Origin: Prochlorococcus sp. AG-418-G23
Lineage (GTDB): Bacteria > Cyanobacteriota > Cyanobacteriia > PCC-6307 > Cyanobiaceae
Assembly: GCA_003214195.1 (NCBI GenBank)
Contig: QCLY01000013.1
Span: 1 to 39,480 of the forward strand
Length of the DNA stretch: 39,480 nucleotides
Direction: 5' to 3'
This document shows, in pieces, positions 11,309 to 21,988 of this stretch. Positions within the stretch are counted from its first letter, which is position 1; the number at the start of each line of letters is the position of its first letter. A program made the position numbers and the translations under genes. The notes under the pieces are model-generated. The model was given only the letters and a program-made list of their open reading frames with translations, was not told the DNA's origin and did no database searches.

Positions 11309-12224
11309 TTTCTACTAATTTTTCAATAACTTCCGCTGAAACATTCTTATTGGATAAATTTTCTATTTCTCTTAAACCTGTTGGACTGGTTACATTAATC
11401 TCGCTAAGCATTCCATTTATTACATCAATACCCACAAAAAATAAACCTTCATCTTTGAAGTGTTGAGATAATTCTGAGCAGATACTTTTTTCTTTTTCTG
11501 TTAATAATGTGGGCTCAGCCTTTCCTCCCATCGCTAAATTACTCCTAAAATCTCCTCCTTGAGGAATCCTATTTATAGAACCAATTGCTTCTCCGTTTAC
11601 GATAATTATTCTTTTATCACCCTCTATGACTTCAGGAATAAATTTTTGCATCATAACGGGTAATTCTTCTTGAGAAGTGATTAATTCAATGATTGATTTA
11701 ATTCCTGGAGAATTTTTATTTATCCTTATAACACCTTGTCCACCTTTTCCTCCAAGAGGTTTTATGACTACTTCATTATTTATATTTGCAAAATTCATAA
11801 GATCTTTTACCTTACTCGCAACTATTGTAGGTGCCATTAAGTGGCTATATCTCAAAGCACCTAGCTTTTCATTCCATGCTCTTAACGATGAGGGTTTGTT
11901 TATTACTTTTACTCCTTTTCTTTCAGCAACTTCTAAAAGATGGGTTGCATATAAATAAGCCTCATTTACAGGAGGATCTTTTCTCATCCAAATGCAATTA
12001 AATTCGGCGAGAGGTATGCAATCATTCTCTTTGAAAGAAATCCACGGATTTACTTCAACTTTTAGGGAAGATGCCCATACTTCATCACCTCTAGCTTCAA
12101 GGTCTTGAGGAGTACAACTCCAGATTTCAATATTTTTTTTTGATGATGCTTGCATTAAAGCAGCAGTTGAATCTTTTAAGGGATTTATATTTTTAATTGG
12201 ATCTATTACGAATAGAAATTTCAT
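11301..12224 (-). CDS. gshB: Glutathione synthetase
   Basis: [67 protein letters not shown]. Confidence 0.96.
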   Translation of the reverse strand: MKFLFVIDPIKNINPLKDSTAALMQASSKKNIEIWSCTPQDLEARGDEVWASSLKVEVNPWISFKENDCIPLAEFNCIWMRKDPPVNEAYLYATHLLEVAERKGVKVINKPSSLRAWNEKLGALRYSHLMAPTIVASKVKDLMNFANINNEVVIKPLGGKGGQGVIRINKNSPGIKSIIELITSQEELPVMMQKFIPEVIEGDKRIIIVNGEAIGSINRIPQGGDFRSNLAMGGKAEPTLLTEKEKSICSELSQHFKDEGLFFVGIDVINGMLSEINVTSPTGLREIENLSNKNVSAEVIEKLVEII

Positions 12225-12229
12225 AAGGT

Positions 12230-12484
12230 CTAGTTTAATAATGCTTCTAATTTATTTTCATTTTCTAATGCGTAGAGATCATCGCAGCCTCCGATACCCT
12301 TATTATCTATAAATATTTGTGGTAATGTTCTTCTACCATCCGCTCTTTCAATCATCAATTCTCTTGCATTATCGTCGCCATCAATTTTGTATTCTGTAAA
12401 ATTTACATTTTTTTTCTTGAGTAGTGATTTTGCTCGAATACAGAATGGGCAATATTGCCAAGTATAAATTTCAACTTTGGACAT
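12230..12484 (-). CDS. grxC: Glutaredoxin 3
   Basis: 84 aa; [12 protein letters not shown] active site, [20 protein letters not shown]. Confidence 0.96.
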   Translation of the reverse strand: MSKVEIYTWQYCPFCIRAKSLLKKKNVNFTEYKIDGDDNARELMIERADGRRTLPQIFIDNKGIGGCDDLYALENENKLEALLN

Positions 12485-12560
12485 TTTTTTAAAATAATAC
12501 TTAGTTTATACTATTAAACAAAAGTGCCTGTTAGATTATAAATAACGATTAAATTCTATT

Positions 12561-13683
12561 TTGATAGATATTGCAGATTTCAAAAAAGATCTTTCGGAAC
12601 TAACAGAGCGCCTGGGTAATGCTCAGGATTGTCTTTGACGTTCCAAGATTAAATGCGAAAAGGAAAGAGTTAGAGCAAATTTCTGCTCAGCCTGAATTTT
12701 GGGAAAATCAAGAAGAAGCTAAAAAGCAAATGTTAATCCTTGATGATGTCAAAGCACAACTCGAATTGTTAGATAAATGGAAAACTTTTATTTCTGATGC
12801 TAATGCCTCTCTTGAGCTTTATTCTTTAGAACCTGAAGAGGAAATGATTTTAGAATCCCATCAGGGATTAAAGAAATTAAGAGAGAATTTAGATAAATGG
12901 GAATTTGAAAGATTGTTATGTGGTGAATACGATAAGGAAGGAGCAGTAGTTTCTATTAACGCAGGTGCAGGTGGAACAGATGCGCAGGATTGGGTAGAGA
13001 TTTTATTAAGAATGTACTCAAGATGGGCCGATAATAATCAAATGAGCCTTGTCATTAATGAATTATCTCAAGGAGAAGAAGCAGGTATTAAAAGTGTAAC
13101 TTTTGAAATTGATGGAAAATATGCATACGGCTATTTACAACATGAGAAAGGAACTCATAGATTAGTAAGAATTTCTCCTTTTAATGCCAATGGCAAAAGA
13201 CAAACTAGCTTTGCTGGGGTAGAGGTTATGCCAAAATTAGATGATAATATTTCACTTGATATACCTGAAAAAGATTTAGAAATTACAACTAGTAGATCCG
13301 GTGGGGCGGGAGGACAAAATGTTAATAAAGTAGAAACAGCAGTAAGAATTGTTCATTTGCCTTCAGGGATTTCAGTAAGATGTACCCAAGAAAGATCTCA
13401 ATTACAAAATAAAGAAAAAGCTATGTTACTTCTAAAGTCTAAACTATTAGTGATTGCTAAAGAACAACGAGCTGCAGAAGTCGCTGATATTAAAGGTGAT
13501 ATTGTGGAAGCTGCTTGGGGCAATCAAATAAGAAATTATGTTTTCCATCCCTATCAAATGGTAAAAGATCTTAGGACTATGCAGGAGACTAACGAGTTAG
13601 ATAGTGTTTTAAATGGAGGACTTGAACCATTTATTCATGAATTATTACGAATGAATATTTCTTCTTACGAATCTATTGAATAA
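12561..13683 (+). CDS. prfB: Peptide chain release factor 2, expressed via +1 programmed frameshift at an in-frame TGA (12636-12638)
   Basis: Frame from TTG 12561 gives (M)[27 protein letters not shown]; +1 shift at CTT TGA C joins [22 protein letters not shown]...; [13 protein letters not shown] motif. Start codon is tentative. Confidence 0.93.
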
Positions 13684-13686
13684 CTA

Positions 13687-13869
13687 ATGGAAAATAAAAA
13701 CGAAATTTTAGAAAAAAAAGTGGCTCCTCCAAGCTTTATAAAGCTTGCTATGAGAAATATGGTAAGGAAAGGCTCAAAAAGTATTTCTCATTTTTCAATA
13801 ACCTTTCTAGTTTTAATTGGGATATTAATACTTGTGGCCACAATAGGTAAGCCCAATATTCCAGTTTAA
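13687..13869 (+). CDS. Small conserved single-TM protein (DUF3285-like)
   Basis: 60 aa, PPSFIKLAMRNMVRKGSKSISHFSITFLVLIGILILVATIGKP; between prfB and ybeY with short spacers. Confidence 0.8.
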   Translation: MENKNEILEKKVAPPSFIKLAMRNMVRKGSKSISHFSITFLVLIGILILVATIGKPNIPV

Positions 13870-13875
13870 GAATAT

Positions 13876-14415
13876 ATGAAAGAAAAAATTATTTCTGAAA
13901 TAAATTTAGATTTGGTTTTTCAATGTAGTGATTTTTCTGAATTTTCAAATAAGTTAAAAGATACTAAAACTAAGCATATTTTTGAATCTATTTTTTGGCA
14001 GAAAGTTTTTTTATCTTGGATAAATACAATATTAAAAAAAGAGGATTATGAATTACCAAATTATATTTTTGAAAAAAAATCTTTTTCATTAGGCTTACAG
14101 ATAATATCTAATCAAGAAATTGCTTCTTTGAATAAGAAATGGATGCAAAAAAATTGTCCAACTGATGTTCTATCTTTTCCAATTATTTCTGATGAATCTC
14201 TAAATAATTTAGATCATATAGAGTTGGGAGATATATTTATATCATTAGAGATGGCACTTGAGCAATCTTATGAATATAAACATTCAATCTATAGAGAGAT
14301 GATTTGGTTGGCTAGTCATGGATTTTTACATCTTTTGGGGTGGGAACATACTAATGAGAATGATTTAGAAAATATGTTAAATTTCCAAGAATATTTAATT
14401 ACTCGATTAGATTAA
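13876..14415 (+). CDS. ybeY: Endoribonuclease YbeY
   Basis: [40 protein letters not shown] metal-binding motif. Confidence 0.95.
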   Translation: MKEKIISEINLDLVFQCSDFSEFSNKLKDTKTKHIFESIFWQKVFLSWINTILKKEDYELPNYIFEKKSFSLGLQIISNQEIASLNKKWMQKNCPTDVLSFPIISDESLNNLDHIELGDIFISLEMALEQSYEYKHSIYREMIWLASHGFLHLLGWEHTNENDLENMLNFQEYLITRLD

Positions 14416-14421
14416 AAATTA

Positions 14422-14832
14422 ATGAAAAAAAAAATAAACTATTTAGAAAATAGAAAAGAATCATACAAAACTTCTAGTAATGTATTTATAAGTTTTAAGT
14501 ATGCTTTAAGTGGTATTAGTTATGTATTAAAAACTTCAAGAAATTTTAAAATTCAATTAATTTTTGCAGTTACAGGTTTAATAATTGGTTTTTTACTGCA
14601 AATTAGCCTAAGTAATTATGTTATTTTGATTTCCACAATTATGTCTGTTTTAATATTAGAAATATTAAACACATCTATTGAATCAATAGTTGATTTAGTA
14701 GTGCAAAAAGAATTTAGTAGTTTGGCTAAAATTTCAAAAGATACTTCTGCAGGGGCAGTATTATTAGCTTCCATTAATTCTGTTATTATTGCTGTGTATA
14801 TCTTTGCTCCTAAAATAAAGTTGTTATTTTAA
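14422..14832 (+). CDS. dgkA: Diacylglycerol/undecaprenol kinase family membrane protein
   Basis: 136 aa; EILNTSIESIVDLV and AKISKDTSAGAVLLASI motifs. Confidence 0.92.
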   Translation: MKKKINYLENRKESYKTSSNVFISFKYALSGISYVLKTSRNFKIQLIFAVTGLIIGFLLQISLSNYVILISTIMSVLILEILNTSIESIVDLVVQKEFSSLAKISKDTSAGAVLLASINSVIIAVYIFAPKIKLLF

Positions 14833-14844
14833 ATCAATATAAAT

Positions 14845-15441
14845 ATGTTTCTTGTTATTGATAATTACGATAGTTTTACTTATAACCTTGTTCAATATTT
14901 AGGAGAACTTTCTCTTGAACATGAAATAACTAAAGAATTAATAGTTAAAAGAAATGATGAAATTACTTTAGACGAAATTATCAAACTCAATCCTCGTGGC
15001 ATTCTATTATCTCCAGGCCCTGGTAATCCAGATCAATCTGGAATTTGTCTTCCTATACTAAAAAATTTATCTAAAAATATTCCGACATTAGGAGTTTGTT
15101 TAGGTCATCAAGCTTTGGCCCAAGCTTTTGGAGGTAAGGTTGTAGTTGGAAAAGAACTTATGCATGGTAAGACATCTAAAATTTTTCATAATCAAAGAGG
15201 GTTATTTAAAGATATTGAGACTCCATTTGTGGCTACTAGGTACCACAGTCTAATAGTTGATTCAAGTTCTTTACCATCTTGTTTCGAGATAACTGCGACT
15301 TTAGAAGACTCAACTATTATGGCCATTTCTCACAAAGAATATAAACATTTACATGGGGTACAGTTCCATCCTGAAAGTGTCTTGACTCAATTTGGCCATA
15401 AATTAATTAGTAATTTTCTAAAAATGGCTGAAAAAAAGTAA
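14845..15441 (+). CDS. trpG: Anthranilate/aminodeoxychorismate synthase glutamine amidotransferase
   Basis: IDNYDSFTYNLVQYLGE, LSPGPGNP, GVCLGHQALAQAFGG, GVQFHPESVLT; TrpG and PabA cannot be separated by eye. Confidence 0.93.
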   Translation: MFLVIDNYDSFTYNLVQYLGELSLEHEITKELIVKRNDEITLDEIIKLNPRGILLSPGPGNPDQSGICLPILKNLSKNIPTLGVCLGHQALAQAFGGKVVVGKELMHGKTSKIFHNQRGLFKDIETPFVATRYHSLIVDSSSLPSCFEITATLEDSTIMAISHKEYKHLHGVQFHPESVLTQFGHKLISNFLKMAEKK

Positions 15442-15460
15442 AATATAAAAAACTTATATT

Positions 15461-16186
15461 ATGATTTTTAAAACAAAAAAAATTTTATTTTTTATACTAT
15501 TTATCTTTTTTTTACCTAACTCAGTATTGGCAAGAAATTTGGTAATAAAAAGTTTGGGACATAGTAGTTTTTTAATTAATAGTGCAAAAAATTCTATCCT
15601 TATTAATCCCTTCAAATCTACTGGTTGTGCAAGTAATTTAAAAGAGCCAAAGGGAGTCAATGTAGACTTTATTTTGGCTAGTTCTAGGCTTCCAGATGAG
15701 GGATACAACCCTAAAAATCGATTAATGTTTGTTGAGCCTGGAATATATCAATTTGAGAATATTTTATTAAATGGTATTCCAGTTCCGCATGACAGAGTAA
15801 ATGGACGAAGATTTGGTATGGCAACTGTTTGGAGTTGGGAGCAGAATGGTATAAAAATTGTTCATATGGGCGGAGCTGCCGGTGATATTGACATCAATAG
15901 TCAAATTATTTTGTCTAGACCAGATATTTTATTTATATCAATTGGGGGAGGAAATAAATCTTATGATGGGCAAGAGGCCTCAAGAATAGTTGAGATTTTA
16001 AAACCTAATGTAGTTATCCCTGTGCATTTCTCACGTGGTGAAAAAACTAATAAAGATTGTGATTTTTCAAATGCTGATTTGTTTATCGAAAATATGAAAG
16101 ATTTTAAAGTTAAATATGTAGGGAAAAAATTTCAAATAAACTCTAAAAGAATGGATCAAAATACAATTTATTTTTTCAGTAATTAA
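15461..16186 (+). CDS. Secreted metallo-beta-lactamase-fold (UlaG-like) protein, apparently degenerate active site
   Basis: Hydrophobic N-terminus ending in VLARN; LGHSSFLI, ISIGGGNKSYDGQEASRIVEILKPNVVIPVHF fold signatures. Confidence 0.82.
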   Translation: MIFKTKKILFFILFIFFLPNSVLARNLVIKSLGHSSFLINSAKNSILINPFKSTGCASNLKEPKGVNVDFILASSRLPDEGYNPKNRLMFVEPGIYQFENILLNGIPVPHDRVNGRRFGMATVWSWEQNGIKIVHMGGAAGDIDINSQIILSRPDILFISIGGGNKSYDGQEASRIVEILKPNVVIPVHFSRGEKTNKDCDFSNADLFIENMKDFKVKYVGKKFQINSKRMDQNTIYFFSN

Positions 16187-17292
16187 TTAATCAAATCTAA
16201 TTCCTTATAGTTATCCCAGAAAAAACTCATTTGATTTTTGGTTCCGATACTAACCCTTATAGAATTAACAATATCTTTTTTGTTTGCCATACTTCTTATA
16301 AGAATACCTTTTTCTCTCATCTGTTGTATTAAAATTTTAGGATCTTTTTTTGGCCAAATTAAGAAATAATTACCACCACTAAAGTGAGTTCTGATTTTTG
16401 TTGATTTAAATTTATTTAAAATCCATTCCCTGGCTTTTTTTACTTCTAAAACATAATTATCAATATATGATTTGTCTTTAAGTGCTGCTAATGCTGCTGT
16501 TATAGCAAAGCTATTTACATCATATGGTCCCGTAACTTTGTTGATGTACTGCATTAAATTTTTATTGCCAAAAGTAAAACCTATTCTTAAACCAGCTAAA
16601 CCAGCTGTTTTTGAGAGAGATTGGATTATTAGTATATTGTTATTCTTATCAAAATCTATGGATTCAAGAAGACTATCTCCATTAAATTTTTCATATAGTT
16701 CATCAACAATTATCAATGAATTGTTTTTGATATTTGATAAGTTAATTATCTCTTGAGCACTTAAAACTGTTCCAGTTGGATTATTTGGATTACAAATAAA
16801 TATTAATTTTGGATTATACTTTAAAATTTTTTCACTAAATTCTTCGATAGGGAATAGAAAATTTTCTCCAATGTAAGAACAAGTTATTTTTTTCATTCCT
16901 CGCATTTCTGAACAAGGAGAATAGTAACCAAAAGTTGGATTAGTGGTTAGAAATATTTGATCTTTTTCTCCAAAACAATTGAAAATTGCATTTATTGCTG
17001 CATCTGCTCCATTGAAAATTCCTATTTCATCATTATCAAATTTTCTTGAATCGAGATATTTATCACATAAAAAATTCCTTAATAAATTATATTCTGGATA
17101 AATTGAAATCTCATCTAATTTTATTGCTTGTAGTGCCTTGAAAACATTAGGACTTGGACCTAGAGTATTTTCATTAAAGTCTAATCTGAGTAAATCTCTC
17201 CTATTTTCTAAAGGTGCAGAGTAAGACTGCATATTTATTATTTCTTCTCTTGGTTTTGGGAAAAGATTATTTAATTGATCGAAATCACTCAT
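16183..17292 (-). CDS. hisC: Histidinol-phosphate aminotransferase-like class I/II aminotransferase
   Basis: LDFNENTLGPSPNV, ICNPNNPTGTV, VDELYEKF, QSLSKTAGLAGLRIGF. Confidence 0.82.
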   Translation of the reverse strand: MSDFDQLNNLFPKPREEIINMQSYSAPLENRRDLLRLDFNENTLGPSPNVFKALQAIKLDEISIYPEYNLLRNFLCDKYLDSRKFDNDEIGIFNGADAAINAIFNCFGEKDQIFLTTNPTFGYYSPCSEMRGMKKITCSYIGENFLFPIEEFSEKILKYNPKLIFICNPNNPTGTVLSAQEIINLSNIKNNSLIIVDELYEKFNGDSLLESIDFDKNNNILIIQSLSKTAGLAGLRIGFTFGNKNLMQYINKVTGPYDVNSFAITAALAALKDKSYIDNYVLEVKKAREWILNKFKSTKIRTHFSGGNYFLIWPKKDPKILIQQMREKGILIRSMANKKDIVNSIRVSIGTKNQMSFFWDNYKELDLIN

Positions 17293-19106
17293 TACATTCT
17301 TTCTAAAGTTTCAATTCCTAGAAGTTCTAAGCTTAATTTTAGTGTTTTTCTAGTTAGATCACATAAATTAAGTCTAGAAATTTTTATATATTTTTCTTCT
17401 TTGAGTATTGGAACTTGATCATAGAATCTATTAAAAGTCTGACATAGCTCAAATAGATAATTGCATAATCTATTTGGCATTAAGTCTTTTTCAATAGATA
17501 TTATGACTTCATCGAACTTAAGTAATTTTCTGATAAGTTTCCACTCAGTTTTATGTTCATAATTTATAAATTGAAAATCTTTAGAGTCATAAACAAAATC
17601 ATTTTTTCTTTGAATTCCTGCAATTCTTACAAGTGTATATAACAAATAAGGAGCCGTATTACCGTTCAAGGAAAGCATTTTATCAAAACTAAATTGATAA
17701 TTAGTAATCCTATTTTGGCTTAAATCTGCATACTTAACAGCTCCTAATCCAATGATTCTTGAAGTATTCGCAATAAAATCTTCTGTCTCATAACGATTTT
17801 CATCTTCTAATCTTTTCAATAAATCTTCTTTTGCTCTCCTAACTGCTTCTTTTAATAAATCTTTTAAACGTATTGTTTCACCTTCCCTTGTCTTTAGCTT
17901 TTTGCCATCAATCCCTTGAACTAAGCCAAAAGGGACATGGTCTACTTGACATTTTTCTGGGATCCATTTTGCTTTTTTTGCAACTTGAAAAACTCCTGCA
18001 AAGTGATTCGCTTGTCCATGATCAGTTATATATATAATTCTCGAAGCATCATCCCCATAAGGAGGTTTATTGAATCTGTATCTTATAGCAGCAAGATCTG
18101 TGGTGGCATAGTTAAAGCCTCCATCTTTTTTTTGAACAATTAGAGGTAAAGGTTTGCCTTCTTTATTAGTCATCCCATCTAAAAATACACATTTTGCCCC
18201 TTGATCTTCTACTAATATTTTTTTTAATTTCAAATCATCAATAACTGATTTTAAGAAGGGATTATAAAAAGATTCACCTCTTTCTTCTATTTTTATTTTT
18301 AAATTTTTATAGATTTCATCAAATTCTTTTCTAGATTGATCACATAATAATTTCCAAGCTTTAATTGATTTAATATCTCCACTTTGTAACTTAACTACTT
18401 CCTCTCTAGATCTTTTTTGGAATTCAGATTCATTGTCAAATCTTTTTTTTGATTCTTTATAAAATTCAACTAAATCACTTATCTTGATGTTCCCTATCTC
18501 TTCTAAATTATTTGAATATAAATCTCTGAGCTGAGTAATAAGCATTCCAAATTGTGTTCCCCAATCGCCAACATGATTTAGTCTTAATACTTTATAACCT
18601 CTTAACTCGAAAATTTTGGATATTGAATCTCCTATTATTGTTGATCTTAAATGCCCTACATGCATTTCTTTAGCAATATTAGGACTAGAAAAATCTACAA
18701 TGACTTTATTTGATAAGCCACTTTCTAAATCTTTTTTAATTTGAGGTACTCCAACCCTTTGGCATTGAATATTTGATTTAATTTCATTTATGAGAACTTC
18801 ATCTTTTAATTTTATATTTATAAATCCAGGACCAGCTATTTCTAGACTCTTACATAATTTTGATATGGTTTTATTTTTATTTAAAAGTTTAATAAAATCA
18901 TTAGAAATATCTCTTGGATTCTTTTTATATATTTTAGATAAACTTAAACAAACATTACATTGATAATCACCAAATTCCTCTTTTGATGATTGAGTAATTA
19001 AATTTTTTCTAAGAATTTCAAACTCTTTTTCTTTATCATTTTTTTTTAGACTATCTAGAAGAGATTGTTCAAAGTTATTTGTTAATTCTTTAAAAATGAT
19101 TAGCAT
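17292..19106 (-). CDS. argS: Arginyl-tRNA synthetase
   Basis: [52 protein letters not shown], ending [10 protein letters not shown]. Confidence 0.98.
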   Translation of the reverse strand: MLIIFKELTNNFEQSLLDSLKKNDKEKEFEILRKNLITQSSKEEFGDYQCNVCLSLSKIYKKNPRDISNDFIKLLNKNKTISKLCKSLEIAGPGFINIKLKDEVLINEIKSNIQCQRVGVPQIKKDLESGLSNKVIVDFSSPNIAKEMHVGHLRSTIIGDSISKIFELRGYKVLRLNHVGDWGTQFGMLITQLRDLYSNNLEEIGNIKISDLVEFYKESKKRFDNESEFQKRSREEVVKLQSGDIKSIKAWKLLCDQSRKEFDEIYKNLKIKIEERGESFYNPFLKSVIDDLKLKKILVEDQGAKCVFLDGMTNKEGKPLPLIVQKKDGGFNYATTDLAAIRYRFNKPPYGDDASRIIYITDHGQANHFAGVFQVAKKAKWIPEKCQVDHVPFGLVQGIDGKKLKTREGETIRLKDLLKEAVRRAKEDLLKRLEDENRYETEDFIANTSRIIGLGAVKYADLSQNRITNYQFSFDKMLSLNGNTAPYLLYTLVRIAGIQRKNDFVYDSKDFQFINYEHKTEWKLIRKLLKFDEVIISIEKDLMPNRLCNYLFELCQTFNRFYDQVPILKEEKYIKISRLNLCDLTRKTLKLSLELLGIETLERM

Positions 19107-19133
19107 TATTTATTCAATTATGTATCTATATGA

Positions 19134-20000
19134 TTAATTAATATAACGCATACTTAAATCAATCCAATCACTTTTGGTAATTGAAGAACTTGTTGAAATC
19201 AAATCAATTCCTTTTATTAGATATTTACTAATTTTTTCAGGGTTTATTCCAGAAACTTCTATTATCAAATTTTTATTGACTTCTTTTTTTGAGCTATTAA
19301 TTGATAAATCTCTTAATTCTTGAATATTTTTTTTGATTGTTTCAGGACTGAGTTCATCTAATAAGACACTATCTGCCCCTGCTAATACTGCTTCTTTTGC
19401 CTGTTCGATATTCTCAGCTTCAATTATTATATGAGTTGTAAATGGCGAATTTAGGCGAATTCTTTGTACTGCATTCTCAAGATTATCTGTCCATGCAATA
19501 TGATTTTCTTTTATCATAGCCGCATCGTATAATCCCATTCTATGATTCACTCCACCTCCACAATTGAATGCATATTTTTCAAATACTCTTAAGCCAGGAG
19601 TTGTTTTTCTAGTATCTGCTAATTTTATATTTGTGCCTTTTAACTTATCTACAAGATTCTTTGTATATGTTGATATTCCAGATAAATGCATTGCTATATT
19701 TAAGCTGATCCTTTCACTAGCTAGTAAACTTTTTGAAGGTCCATATATTTCTAAGAGTTTTTGATTTTTAAAAAATTTATCTCCATCAGAGATATTAAAT
19801 TTAGAATTGATTTTTAAATCAATTTTTTTAAAAATTTCTTTTACAATCTCAACCCCACAAAATATACCTTCCTCTTTTGCAATCCAATATGCATTACCAT
19901 TATCTTTTGTAATAGAGGAACTTGTTAGATCCCCCCTACCTATATCTTCATCGATCCAATTATCAATGATTTTACTTATTTTTGGAGTAATCAGATCCAC
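19134..20000 (-). CDS. nadC: Nicotinate-nucleotide pyrophosphorylase (GTG start)
   Basis: DEDIGRGDLTS, SERISLNIAMHLSGIST, DTRKTTPGLRVFEKYAFNCGGGVNHRMGLYDAAMIKENH. Confidence 0.97.
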   Translation of the reverse strand: MDLITPKISKIIDNWIDEDIGRGDLTSSSITKDNGNAYWIAKEEGIFCGVEIVKEIFKKIDLKINSKFNISDGDKFFKNQKLLEIYGPSKSLLASERISLNIAMHLSGISTYTKNLVDKLKGTNIKLADTRKTTPGLRVFEKYAFNCGGGVNHRMGLYDAAMIKENHIAWTDNLENAVQRIRLNSPFTTHIIIEAENIEQAKEAVLAGADSVLLDELSPETIKKNIQELRDLSINSSKKEVNKNLIIEVSGINPEKISKYLIKGIDLISTSSSITKSDWIDLSMRYIN

Positions 20001-20078
20001 TAAACTAAAAAATAATTAATAAAAATTCGACAGAAGTTAGAAAATTAACTATAAATCACTATGTAATTTAACTCAAAT

Positions 20079-21461
20079 TTATTTGCCAATACAAAACTTA
20101 GAAAAAATATTATCTAGAAGCTCCTCTGTTAATTCTTGACCAGTTATTTTAGATAAGTTTTGAATACCATCTCTAAGTTCTATTGATAACAAATCAAATG
20201 GTAATCTATTTTTAATTATTGCATCAGTATCATTTAAATTAGATAGGCAAGCAGACAAATTCGTTAGATGTCTTTGATTTAAAAATAAATTAATATTTTC
20301 TAATTGTTTTAATCCGCATTTTTTTATAATTGTGTCGATTAATAATCTTTCACCATCATTATTCTTAATGCTCATAAGAATTGTATTATTTAACTCATTT
20401 GAATTAATATTTTTATATTCAATTAAATCTTTTTTATTACCCACAATAGTAATTAATTTTTCTTTGGGGATTTCTTTTATTATTTTTCTATCTTCTTCAT
20501 TAAATCCTTCTTCAAGACTATAAATATAAATTATAAAATCTGACTCTTTAATTTTCCCAAAACTTTTTTTAATTCCAATACTTTCAATTTGTTCACGAGT
20601 TTCTCTTATACCAGCAGTATCAGTTATTTTCATTGGGATATCATTAATAGTTAAATTCACTTCAATAACATCTCTTGTAGTTCCAGGAATATTAGTTACA
20701 ATTGCCTTCTCTTTTTTTGCAAGTAAATTTAGTAAAGAACTTTTACCAACATTTGTTTTACCTATAAGCGCAATGGATATTCCATCATGAATATATGAAT
20801 TTCTTTTTGAATTTTCTATAAGTAACTTTATTTTTTCTTTCACTTTTTTTATGCTTTTGAGATATTTGGTGTAATCAAAATCTGTGAAGTCTTCTTCAAA
20901 ATCAACTCTCGCTTCTATCTCACAAAGTTGATTTATAAGGTCATTTTTAATATCATCAATTTTTTTCTTGATTTCTCCTTGAACCCCGCTAAAAGCTAAC
21001 TCTGCAGATCTGATATTACTTGCGTTAATTAATTGATTAATTGACTCGGCTTGAGTAAGGTCTATTTTCCCATTAAGAAAAGCTCTTTGACTAAATTCTC
21101 CTGGATTTGCAAGTCTAACTCTAGAATTACTTGATAGTAATATCTTGAGAACTTTATTTACTATGACAACTCCTCCATGACAATGTATTTCTACAACATC
21201 TTCTCCTGTAAAGCTATTTGGTGATTTCATAACTAAAATTAAAACCTCATCTATAAATTTATTTTGTTTATTTTCCTTAATAAAACCGTGAAAAACTCTA
21301 TGTGATTCCCATGCATATTTTGATTTAGTTTGAACAATCTTTTTGCAAGAATTTATTGAGTCTTTCCCTGATACTCTTATAATCGCAACGCCTCCTTTCC
21401 CTATACTTATAGCTGAAGAAATTGCAGCTATCGTATCTTCAGTAGTAACTATCGAATCCAT
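20079..21461 (-). CDS. mnmE: tRNA modification GTPase MnmE (TrmE)
   Basis: [48 protein letters not shown]-terminal FSKFCIGK. Confidence 0.98.
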   Translation of the reverse strand: MDSIVTTEDTIAAISSAISIGKGGVAIIRVSGKDSINSCKKIVQTKSKYAWESHRVFHGFIKENKQNKFIDEVLILVMKSPNSFTGEDVVEIHCHGGVVIVNKVLKILLSSNSRVRLANPGEFSQRAFLNGKIDLTQAESINQLINASNIRSAELAFSGVQGEIKKKIDDIKNDLINQLCEIEARVDFEEDFTDFDYTKYLKSIKKVKEKIKLLIENSKRNSYIHDGISIALIGKTNVGKSSLLNLLAKKEKAIVTNIPGTTRDVIEVNLTINDIPMKITDTAGIRETREQIESIGIKKSFGKIKESDFIIYIYSLEEGFNEEDRKIIKEIPKEKLITIVGNKKDLIEYKNINSNELNNTILMSIKNNDGERLLIDTIIKKCGLKQLENINLFLNQRHLTNLSACLSNLNDTDAIIKNRLPFDLLSIELRDGIQNLSKITGQELTEELLDNIFSKFCIGK

Positions 21462-21527
21462 CTCTCGCTTTGTTATAGATAATTAAGTAAAATTATCAAG
21501 AATTAAATTTTGAATTTTTCTTTCTGA

Positions 21528-21971
21528 ATGAGATCTAAAAGAGATATTACCTATAAGAAAATTCTATCATTATTTAGGAATCAGAATGGAAGTCCTCTCT
21601 TTAACGCTAAAGGTTTAGCTATAGGGGTATTTAGTGGGTGCTTTCCTTTTTTTGGATTTCAGACTCTAATAGGGGTATTTTTTGCAAAACTAGCCAAGGG
21701 AAATATTGTTTTAGCTGCAATTGGTACCTGGATTAGCAACCCCTTTACTTATATTCCACTTTATTATTTTAATTATAAAGTTGGTTCGATTTTTTTTAAT
21801 ACTACTCCAAATGAAATTATTGAAAAAAGTTTAGTTATTGATGACTTATGGAAACAAGGTAGAATTTTTTCCCTAAAATTACTCTTAGGTTCTTTTTGTG
21901 TTGGGTTTTTATTAGCTTTGATTTGCGGCAGTATTGTTTTCTTTATCTATAAGATAAAACTTAAAAGATAG
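21528..21971 (+). CDS. DUF2062-family membrane protein
   Basis: 147 aa; GLAIGVFSGCFPFFGFQTLIGVFFAKLAKGNIVLAAIGTWISNPFTYIPLYY. Confidence 0.88.
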   Translation: MRSKRDITYKKILSLFRNQNGSPLFNAKGLAIGVFSGCFPFFGFQTLIGVFFAKLAKGNIVLAAIGTWISNPFTYIPLYYFNYKVGSIFFNTTPNEIIEKSLVIDDLWKQGRIFSLKLLLGSFCVGFLLALICGSIVFFIYKIKLKR

Positions 21972-21988
21972 ATTGATATGATTTTAAA

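Noticed and set aside
12619-12639. Treating the prfB in-frame TGA as a sequencing error or pseudogene lesion
   Set aside because: The exact CTTTGAC context is the known RF2 programmed frameshift site.
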